Source of the DNA: Chaenocephalus aceratus
Taxonomy: Eukaryota; Chordata; Actinopteri; Perciformes; Channichthyidae
Direction of reading: 5' to 3'
Assembly (NCBI GenBank): GCA_023974075.1
Contig: CM043790.1
Coordinates: 2,056,086 to 2,120,085 of the forward strand
Length of the DNA stretch: 64,000 nt
A program made the position numbers and the translations under genes. Below, one piece after another: positions 55,660 to 64,000 of the stretch (its first letter is position 1; the number at the start of each line of letters is the position of its first letter). Under the pieces are notes generated by a model. That model searched no databases. It was not told the origin of the DNA and saw nothing but the letters and a program-made list of their open reading frames with translations.

Positions 55660-56100
55660 TAGGGATGCCAGCGATTATTCGATTATTCGAATATTCGTTA
55701 CAGTCTCCATAATCGAATATTATTTTTAAAAATCGATTTTATTTATATATTTTTTTATTATTATTTATATATTTATTTTTATTATTTATGTATTTTTTTT
55801 TTTTCTGGCTTAGTTTCAACCAAAATATATATAAATATATATATGCTAATAATAGTAATAGTATTAATAATTGGAAATGGCCATTGGTCACACCACCAGT
55901 TTGTTTTACTGTAAACTTGGAGGAAGCCTGCGTACAGAGCAGACTGCTGCTGCAGCACGCTACACACCGACCCCGCCCCCACCCCCCCTCTCCCTCTCAC
56001 GTGCGACTAAAGATGAACAAAACGGTCCGAATAATTGATTATTATTCGCCAGGGCTGCCGAATAATCGATTTTGATCATGGTCAGTTTCTGGCAACCCTA
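55660..56100. mobile_element. hAT MITE, perfect TSD
   Basis: ATCCCTAC is duplicated exactly at 55652-55659 and 56101-56108. Ends TAGGGATGCCAGCGATTATT and the complement of TAGGGTTGCCAGAAACTG, with repeated ATTCGATTATTCG subterminal words. 441 bp, non-coding. Confidence 0.95.
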
Positions 56101-56735
56101 ATCCCTACATGCATTGCGGCTAAAACATCCAATCAGCGAGCTTAAACCATAGCTGAGGATCTTGGGTAATCAGTTCAGTGGCTGTGTATCGCAATGATGT
56201 TACGTCTGTTTCCGGTTATTTTTATTTTGAAATTCAGTTCCTGACGGACGCCAAAAAAGCCAGAGATTATGGAATTAAACAAATAAATAAAAACAAGGAT
56301 AATTGTGTGTTATTGGTGAGTAAATAACAGTGTGTTATTTAGAAAAGAATAACAAATTAGAAGGAAAAACAGATTTTTAAAAAATACAGATTTCAGTATT
56401 CTCAGGCTCTGAGCCCCATTTATTTTCCTCACAGACGACAAAAAGAGTCCGACATTATACGATCTAAAATAAAAACAATAATCGTGGCTTAATATTTAGT
56501 AAGAACATGTTTTTATGAACCCCACAGCTTACAGTCTTCTAATACACGAACGGACAAAAAGACTTGCTGCAGGCACGAAACATACTACCAATACAATACA
56601 ATACCAATACATTGCTCTTAAAATCGTTCTGTGTGTCACGAAAAAAAAAGGGGAAAATCGTGTTGGTGAACACGAATCAATAGATTAAATGTCGTGACTA
56701 TAACACGAAATGCCGTGAGACTGGGTTGAATTACC

Positions 56736-59700
56736 TGTAGTCCTCTCTTTAGGAGGTCAACACTTAACTCTCTGAATCTATAAGTAGTCTTTAATTATCA
56801 AGTAATATAAACAATGGTCATTGAGGAACTGTCAGAAATGTTTATTTTCTACTTCTTGAGTGGCGTGTCACTCTCCATGTTTGACTGACAGGCTGAGCCC
56901 GTTAGGGAAACCGGAGACAGTAAAGTAAGTGCAAAGTGATGTAGGAAATGTTTAAATCTTTACTTTAGATTTCATTAAGCATGCACACAACAATCCCTGG
57001 TTAGTATGGGATAAAAATAAAGCCCTTTGTGAACTTTAAACCATGAGTATTTAATTTTTTTTAAACTTTTTTGGACCTTTTCTTCCAAACTGCACCAAGT
57101 CAGAGGAACTTCTTTCTCTCAAAACAAATGTTAAGGGTCGTTTCAAATGCTTTTCTTGGACTTAGAGTGTTACAAATTGCAAAATTGTATGTGTTCTTTA
57201 TTCACACTGAGTAATTTCTACACCAGCCGGATATACAGTATGGCCGGTCACCATTCATCATCGATCAGGTCATATTTACACAGTTGTGCTACATGACACA
57301 CAGCAGCACAGACAGTCACATCACAGCCACACACACACAACATGCCAACACACACTCTGGCAGCTGTGGCACACAGTGCAGCCACACACTATTAGTGTAA
57401 AGTTGTCACACACTTAATGCATGAGCTGGTGTGTGTCCAGATGGCTAACCTTAAAGACAGCACTCTACAGCTGTCCTCTCTGCCGTAACTCTCCTGATGA
57501 CTAGTAACACGGGACGCATCTGACATTTCCGGTGACAGCCTCGAGCTTGACGAAGAAGCGGGGGACGCTTGATAATCGCCACGGTGACACCATTAAGGAG
57601 ACGTTTAGGGACCTCCCTCAGACATATATCTGAAGATGAAAGAGATGAGTAAAAACCCACATCATGGTCTCATCCAGCAGCTCAGTGTCAGAGTGAAGCT
57701 GCCTGCATGGCGGTCTCTGACAGCGTGCTGCTATAGTAGAGTCACTGTCTTCCAAACAACACACTGACAACACTGGGGCAGTCACATTTCTCAGCAGAGC
57801 ATTTGTGAGTGACTACATCCTCTCTTTTACTCACGTCTTCCTAATTTAAGATGTTTCTCTTCACCCTTAAAACGGCTTCCCAGAATAATCGTATTGTGGA
57901 GTCATGCTTTAAAGCACTCAGGAGCTTCAACACTCTGGAAGAGAAAAGGTGTCCTAGAATAATGACGCAATATGGGATGTCCTTGAGGCCCAGTGGGCTA
58001 TGTGAGCTGCAAAAAAATATTTTCCCCCTCTTTTCATACTTCTTGCCTTCCTCTTTTATACGCATTCTAGTAAAGCAGATTGCCATAAAAATAATCTTTA
58101 AAAAAAGTAATGAGAAATGGTATGAAGGCTTTTAAAAGGGAGGAGCGAGCCAATAATATAACACTTTTTGTAACAGAGTTGCCCCTGAGTGACTTTCTTA
58201 TCCTGTTAGTCACTGTTGTAACATCATGTTCCCTTACTAAATTAAATGAAATCAATCCCAACATGATCATCAGTTGCCATAGTGTTTCCAGCCGTCCACT
58301 TTTCTATTTCCATCTGAGCACTAAACTATATTAATAAGTTATTAAATCGGATTATTACATTACAGGCATGCGTGCATTTATATATGTGAGCACATCTTCT
58401 TCCCTCCGATGGATTTGCTCCGCAAATCAAGTTAATCACAGCACTGAAAGCAATAATGAGTGTGGCATGCTACTCAACAAACTAACAAACCCATTAGCTC
58501 GTCTGCCTGTCTCCGAATCCAAACCCTTACATTCATTAGACTGTATTTCAGAGCAGAAAATGAGATTGAGATCCTTGATGCAACAGAAAAACACATCCCC
58601 ACCCCAAAAGAACACAAAGCTGTGAGGGACGAGACAAGATTGAAAAACAAATTACAAATGTTGTCCATGAAGAAAAAAAGGAGTTGATAATTAGTCTGGG
58701 ATAAGAGGGAGATGTTACAGACACACAAAGCACAACCACTTTTAAATCAATCGCTTGAGTCGTACAATTTAATGCAGCTGCAGGAGCCTATTGAGTAAGA
58801 ATACTGCGTGTGTTTATGGAACTGCAGGAAGCATATAGGTGTGACAAATGCTCATGAATCAATTTGAAAGGTTTCTACACTTTGGGGATTTAGGACACTC
58901 TTCCAGTGTTGTACATAAAAATGATCCAATTCATAGCGGTTCTTCCAGGTTCCTGTGACAAAGGCGGCCATGAAGTGTCTCCATAAATCTGTCTTTCGAT
59001 AAATATTGTTTGGGGAGTAGCCTGTATTCCCATGTGACATGTGTCCCAATAGCTTTCCTCCTCTCTTCACAAACATGGGCGACCAGCGGCGCTCCAGACG
59101 TCCTCAGAAATCAGCAGCAGCCATCTCATCTCACCACTCCATCACTGACTCACCCCCACCCCCCACCCCACCCCCCCAATATCTCCTCCATCTCCTACTC
59201 TGTCATTTTAACTGTCAATCCTTCTCTCCATCAAGCCACCCCTCCCCATCTCCATCAGTCTGTATCTCCACTGGAAAAGCTTTCAAGCCATCTTGTCATG
59301 TCGTGGCTCATGTTCTATATTTCTACATCTTCCTGCTCCATCTCTGTTATCTACACCTCTGAAGGAAGAGGTGGGGGGTGAAAGTGGAAGTGGGTTGAGG
59401 GTGAGGGTGGGCTTGGGAGGTTTCAATCCCCAAACATCTCTGAGGCCCATTCCACCAAACTGTAATAACAGTAATGGCCGCAGGTTAGGGTTATTTCAAT
59501 TAATCCAAATGAAATGTGGCTAATGTTTTAGGAGCCAGGCTCGTGTGGCAAAGAGCTCACTGGACTTAAAGAGAATTCAATCAAACAGCTATTTGAATTA
59601 TCTCCAAGGTATTTAGAAGGAATGCCATTTTAACATGTAGCCACTATCCCTGTGGGACTGCACGCCTTTGAACGCAACGTTTTTTCTTTTTAGAGAGTAT

Positions 59701-59895
59701 GCAAATAAACAGAGCAGAAGCATCACCCCCACTTCTCTGCCTTTCGTTTTTATTTAAAGCAAAGAAATTATGATTTAAACAGTATACAACTGAATAACTT
59801 ATATTGGAATTTAACCACTAGTGAATACTTAGAAAAACTAAAAAAATCTGTATTTCAGTAAGTATGGAATCAAGTGAAAAACTTAAAAAAAATGA
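56736..59895. other. Intergenic sequence, no gene seen
   Basis: Mostly unique-looking sequence with frames lacking domains. The region 59140-59440 is C-rich (CCCCCACCCCCCACCCC), which gives proline/histidine shadow frames. Some stretches (about 59520-59640) look non-repetitive and could be conserved non-coding DNA; this cannot be judged from one sequence. Confidence 0.45.
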
Positions 59896-59901
59896 AACAC
59901 T

Positions 59902-60083
59902 GAATTGAATTAAATGTACTATGTCAACATATGTCACATAACTGTATTAAATTAGTTAAAAGCAATAATATTAAGTTTAAATAAAAAAATATTCGGTTCA
60001 ACCTAATATTATTGCTTCCAACTAACCTAATACAGTTATGTGAAATGTGTTGACATAATACATTTAATTAAAGTCAAACACTT
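59902..60083. mobile_element. Palindromic MITE
   Basis: A long imperfect palindrome: the left arm has TCACATAACTGTATTA and AGCAATAATATTA; the right arm is its complement (TAATATTATTGCT, TAATACAGTTATGTGA). The arms are about 65-70 bp with a loop of about 25 bp. The element class is unknown and no clear target duplication was found. Confidence 0.75.
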
Positions 60084-60435
60084 TTTATCAGTGCATGCAT
60101 TATCAAAGAAAGACCATTTGAAAAGGTCAATTAAGATGGTTAGATACAGTATAAAGCAAACATAATCCAATAACTTCAGTGGTATTTTTAGATTTGACAC
60201 TTATGTAAACAGTTGCTTATAAAATATCTCATTCCTATGGCCTTTTTTTGCTTCCATCACTCCTATTCTTTTTGTGGCAGGCTCCTTGTTCAGAAGAAGC
60301 TCCATCTTTATTGCACATGCACACTCTGCCATGACTCTGACATTCTGCTTGACATTCAGGTAGCATAGCAACATGACAGCCTGTTGTGAGAATATAGATG
60401 CTTTTTGAAAAGGTTGACAAGAGAGAAGGAGTGAG

Positions 60436-60491
60436 GAGGAGGAGGAGGAGGAGGAGGAGGAGGAGGAGGAGGAGGAGGAGGAGGAGGAGGG
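60436..60491. repeat. (GAG)n trinucleotide repeat
   Basis: About 18 units of GGA/GAG. It generates poly-Ser and poly-Leu frames on the minus strand that are not credible genes. Confidence 0.95.
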
Positions 60492-61830
60492 GTGGAAAGT
60501 GAAGTCCTCCACAGATTTGCTTCTTCTCCCTTTCAACCCGTTCTCTGAATCCCATTTGAAATGTAAAGCACCTTTTTTGTGTCTGAGAATACCTTTACAC
60601 ACACTGCCATAAATACTGCCCAAAGCGAGGCTGCAGATTTGCATCATTCAGCAGTGATAATGGAATATTGAATATTTCATATTTCATATTTCATATACAG
60701 TACATATGTATACATGGATATATCAATCATACATTGCATATTGAATATAAGATCACATCTACAATTTTCGATTCTATTGGTTCTATATGCAGTGAAGAAC
60801 AAAATGTAAATGAATGCTTTAAAAAATGATTTGAGTTGTAAAATGAGATGAAGAGAAACAGAGCACGCATAAAACATGCAACACTGGTCAGGGGGGGTTA
60901 TGTAAATGCCTTTTTTTCACCACGGATTTCTATTCATAATTCATAAAGATTAAAGATGAATTTCATATTAGAGGCCGTTCGATTAGCCTCTTATTTCTCG
61001 CTGCTTTGAGGGGGAGCAGATCCCTCCTGACCAGATCAATACATCTCCTCATCTGATCCTGCAGGAGAATCTGCTCAGGGTATAATATCACTCTGACGAC
61101 ACTCAACCTCACTCTCCACTTAGCAGGGTCAGAGAACCCCCCCTCCCTCCCCCTGCCTACAACCACTTTGTAGTACTATGTTACATGTACAGTGTATTCC
61201 CAAACTACAATTGTGTGTTAAAAAGTGCTGCAATATAACAAAATATATAACATCTACTGCAATATATACAGGGGGTAATTAGAGTTCTGACCAAAAGTGA
61301 CTTCATTTTGTTCTGAGATTAAAGTATGAATTCTGAGTCAGAATCTTATAGTCATCCAATCAGAACTATTTCAATTTCATTCAATAAAAAGAGTTTTAGT
61401 AGAGGTTATATTGAATATTTACTGTCCTTAAATATCACCTGGTATCTTTCTCTTAAGCACTGTTTTTGTGATTTTTACTTTTAGTATGCAACTGCCAGTT
61501 TTCCTCGTCAACAAAATACATTTTAGTATTAGAGGTATTTTCAGATTATTTTCATTTAAGGCCACTTTCAGTAAATAAGGTTTTAAAGGTTTTAAATTAA
61601 CTCCACCTCAACCAGCTACAGCAGGGAAGTGCTGCTTACACATTATTGCATCATGAATAATAATCCAGCTATACTGCAGGGGCATGTTTCTGCATAAGCA
61701 GTACTTCTACTTTATATAGAGACTTACATTTAACTAATATTACTACAATATCTCAATAGTGTTGCTCCTATGTACTTTGAAATTACTTAATGTAAGAGGA
61801 ACTGCTATATTTCAAAGGGTGTACTATGTG
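60492..61830. other. Intergenic sequence, no gene seen
   Basis: Mostly unique sequence with a (CATATTT)n-like short repeat at 60676-60700. No supportable gene. Confidence 0.45.
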
Positions 61831-62195
61831 GCGTGTGGCACTAGTTGGCTCAGGACCGTCTGTCAAAATCCAATCTATCACCCAATCATGATACTCGACA
61901 GAGCCACTCACGGCACTGCTTCTACCCGAACCCGCCCCCCCTCACGCTTTTGGTTGACAGTGGACAAATCGCGAGGCGCATCAGAGGTATTCAGAGTAAG
62001 TAACAGACAGAGGCCGCTCTGTATGTGAATCCTTGGGACCTACGTGAGGAGAGGACGCTGGCGCTTGTTTGTTCGCCGCTTCTCCTACGCCTCAGAGTTT
62101 TTATCTGCTTTTAAGCTATTTTATCTGCTTTTAAGCCATATGGCTAAACTTGAGTCTGTTTAACAAGTGCTTTTATATCTTAAACCTCGTGATTA

Positions 62196-62444
62196 TTGAC
62201 GGTTTTGGACCTGACACTGTCGGGACTCACCTGCTGTATCGCCCAAATTCGCCGACTATCTCCGGCTGACTTCTTGCCTCTCTCCCGCTACTACTGTGAT
62301 AGCAGGCGGACTCCCAATCCTCTGTTCATTCCCAGACGCGAGGTATACTATCGGGATAGCCTTCCAGCTGTCTCGTTGCTGTTAGCCCTCGTTGCTAAGC
62401 ACCGCTACCAAACTTCTTCGGCGCCCGACCTGTTGACATGTTGA
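62196..62444 (+). other. Small upstream ORF overlapping the LINE start
   Basis: An 82-codon frame ends in a TGA that overlaps the start codon of the LINE frame in the heptamer ATGTTGA. It has no recognised domain. It may be a short ORF1 relic, a 5'-UTR frame, or the N-terminus of ORF2 separated by one frameshift. Confidence 0.4.
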
Positions 62445-64000
62445 GGTTTTCTATTCCCCAACTCCTGAGCTTCAACCACTCCAACGCTCCAACCGGCACC
62501 TCAGTCATTAAACAACTTGGACTTCTTCGTCGGCCTCGCTATATCCACCGAAGCCCAAGAAGAAGACAAACTGTATATTCCCAGCACGGAGTTGCAGATA
62601 TTCCATCCATCCACTCTGTCTGCCGTCGTGTCGCACATCTGACGCGCCATCAGAGCCCGTTCATGGCGGGGTCAAATCGCGCCAGAAACATCGCGAGACC
62701 GCTGCATGAATACACGGAGAGCATCGCGAGATCGCCACACACGAAGGAGTCTGGAAAACGTGGAGTGGATTGCAGCCTACTCCGGCCCCTACAGAGATTC
62801 ACCACATCTTCCAAAGCCAAAATAGAACTTCTGAATACACAATCCCTCAGTAATAAAGCATCCTTCATTCACGACCACATCACTGATGAGAAAATGGACT
62901 TCATGTGCATCACGGAAACCTGGCATCAGCCAGAGGTTTACTCCACCCTCAATGAAGCTTGCCCTCCTGGCTACAGCTACTTGGAGAAAGCCCGCAGCAC
63001 TGGTCGTGGTGGAGGCCTAGCTGTCATCTACCGAAAGGAATTGGAACTGTCACTCCTGGCCCTGCCTGTATTGTCCTCTTTTGAATGCCTTGCATTTAAA
63101 TGTAAACCCCCCTTTGCCCTGACAATACTTCTGATCTACCGGCCACCCAAACCCAACTCAGCCTTCATCCCAGAGATACAAGACCTTCTCACTACGCTAT
63201 GCACAACCTCTGGCAATATTATCGTACTTGGAGATTTTAATATTCACGTCGACTCCCCCTCCTGCCACTTTGGCACTGAGTTTCTGCTACTTCTGGACTG
63301 CCTCAATCTGACACAGCATGTTAATGTCCCCACACACGCCAAGGGCCACACGCTCGACCTGGTCATCACAAACTCGGCCCCCATCAGCAATCTGCTAGTG
63401 TATGACCTGGGGGTGTCTGACCACAAGACCATCTCTATCGAGCTCTCTTTCCAATCCCCACTCAGCAAGCCCAAACGCCAAATCCGCTTCAGGAACCTGA
63501 GGAACATCATCCCGGACACCATGACCCTGAACCTCCAGCATCTTTCTTCCGCCAACTTCTCATCACTAAGTAAGTCAGTTGCATATTACAACCAGTCCCT
63601 TAAGAGTCTCCTTGATCTGCACGCCCCCCTCAAAACCAGGATGGTTACTTTCTCACGCTCAGCCCCTTGGTACACCGGCGAATTGCGGAGAATGAAGACA
63701 GCTGGGCGTGTCCTTGAGCGGCGGCTCAAGGCCTCAGGACTCACTGTTCACCGGTTAGCCTATCATGAACACCAGAAGGCCTATGCACAGTCCCTCAGAG
63801 ATGCACGGTCCCAGTACTACTCCTCCCTCATCAACAACAGTACTGGAAACTCCAAGCAACTCTTCTCCACCATAAACCACCTCCTCAAACCCCAAAGTCC
63901 TCTACACTCCGACTCCAATGAGAAGCAGTGTGGCAACTTTGCCGCCTTCTTCACTAACAAAGTTGACACCATCCGCTCCATCCTCTCTAGCCCCTCTGCA
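62438..64000 (+). CDS. L2-type LINE ORF2, endonuclease part, open at window end
   Basis: From ATG 62438 the frame stays open for 521 codons to the edge. An upstream in-frame TAA makes 62438 the earliest start. The first 130 residues are Arg/Ser-rich. The APE-type endonuclease follows: KIELLNTQSLSNKASFIHDH, then ITETWH (catalytic Glu), GGGLAVIYR, LIYRPP, VLGDFNIHVDS (catalytic Asp/Asn), THAKGHTLDLVIT and GVSDHKTIS (the SDH signature). After that comes the linker toward the RT domain (AFFTNKVDTIRS at the edge). All key endonuclease residues that I can place are present, so the visible part looks intact. It would nick target DNA to prime reverse transcription. Confidence 0.88.
   Translation, partial: MLRFSIPQLLSFNHSNAPTGTSVIKQLGLLRRPRYIHRSPRRRQTVYSQHGVADIPSIHSVCRRVAHLTRHQSPFMAGSNRARNIARPLHEYTESIARSPHTKESGKRGVDCSLLRPLQRFTTSSKAKIELLNTQSLSNKASFIHDHITDEKMDFMCITETWHQPEVYSTLNEACPPGYSYLEKARSTGRGGGLAVIYRKELELSLLALPVLSSFECLAFKCKPPFALTILLIYRPPKPNSAFIPEIQDLLTTLCTTSGNIIVLGDFNIHVDSPSCHFGTEFLLLLDCLNLTQHVNVPTHAKGHTLDLVITNSAPISNLLVYDLGVSDHKTISIELSFQSPLSKPKRQIRFRNLRNIIPDTMTLNLQHLSSANFSSLSKSVAYYNQSLKSLLDLHAPLKTRMVTFSRSAPWYTGELRRMKTAGRVLERRLKASGLTVHRLAYHEHQKAYAQSLRDARSQYYSSLINNSTGNSKQLFSTINHLLKPQSPLHSDSNEKQCGNFAAFFTNKVDTIRSILSSPSA

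Larger units (their letters stand above)
49982..56728. mobile_element. Long-TIR transposon with nested elements
   Basis: A left arm (49982 to about 50420) and a right arm (about 56212-56728) are inverted copies. Both start CAACCCAGTCTCACGGCATT on their own strand and share CCACGATTATTGTTTTTAT and TCCATAATCTCTGGC-type inner parts. AATTACC directly flanks each end (49975-49981 and 56729-56735). The arms hold a small repeat array (ACCAATACAATAC) only on the right. The interior is filled by later insertions at 52126-55069 and 55660-56100. No transposase frame was seen in the remaining interior. Confidence 0.7.
61840..64000 (+). mobile_element. L2-type LINE, 5' part, continuing past the window
   Basis: Non-coding leader from roughly 61840 (boundary uncertain), then a long open frame with an endonuclease and the start of the RT linker. 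The sequence reaches the window end without a stop. GC content and codon use differ from the AT-rich surroundings, consistent with a relatively young insertion. Confidence 0.8.

Noticed and set aside
60201..60647. Minus-strand 148-codon frame with poly-Ser
   Set aside because: The poly-Ser and poly-Leu blocks are the (GAG)n repeat; the flanks lack a recognisable domain.

Overview
The window looks like teleost fish genomic DNA. It is AT-rich, has long (CA)n microsatellites, and is crowded with element types known from fish genomes: many hAT DNA transposons, PIF/Harbinger-like MITEs, a Tc1/mariner remnant, L2-type and L1/Tx1-type LINEs, a chromodomain Ty3/Gypsy element and solo LTRs. I found no intact single-copy host gene. 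The only possible host-derived coding sequence is a two-exon fragment at about 12.6-13.1 kb, and it lies inside a foldback structure. All family names come from motifs and terminal sequences read by eye; no database search was possible.

Layout. 0-3 kb: intergenic, with a (TG)n tract and a broken Harbinger-like MITE. 3-8 kb: a hAT with perfect 8-bp target-site duplications (TSDs), followed by a TIR-bounded composite (about 4015-8056) that holds two further TSD-flanked hATs, a minisatellite and a Harbinger-like MITE. 8.7-14.4 kb: a Gypsy LTR scrap, a short tandem repeat with a perfect hairpin, and a large inverted-repeat (foldback) structure whose spacer carries two exon-like segments with splice consensus. 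14.4-22 kb: a three-level nest. A dead L1/Tx1-type LINE is split by an LTR element lacking pol (5-bp TSD CTTAG), whose 5' LTR is in turn split by an ORF1-only LINE with a poly(A) tail. 22-24.1 kb: the 3' half of a chromodomain Gypsy element plus its LTR. 24.1-28.7 kb: L2 pieces, a solo LTR, and an L2 ORF split by a BED-finger hAT. 28.7-32.7 kb: a TTAA-flanked element and a second copy of the 3-kb hAT family. 33-37 kb: mostly unique sequence with small repeats.

37-39.4 kb: a hAT with a TTF-finger transposase fragment, itself hit by another hAT. 39.5-43.9 kb: a 4.4-kb hAT carrying a 2.9-kb element of uncertain superfamily (ATAT target, about 45-bp TIRs, GCCTAAGTCA subterminal repeats, decayed transposase). 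45.1-45.5 kb: a hAT MITE. 46-49.7 kb: polypurine tracts and (CA)n. 50.0-56.7 kb: one element with roughly 440-520-bp terminal inverted repeats, filled by at least three later hAT-type insertions. 57-62 kb: unique sequence with a palindromic MITE and a (GAG)n tract. 62.4 kb to the window end: an L2-type LINE with an unbroken endonuclease reading frame that runs off the edge.

The elements do not form a pathway. Their nesting gives relative insertion ages, and eleven insertions have TSDs identical on both sides at 8 bp. The strongest leads are the spliced exon pair in the foldback, the ORF1-only LINE, the pol-less LTR element with a proline-rich repeat ORF, the ATAT-target element and the long-TIR element.
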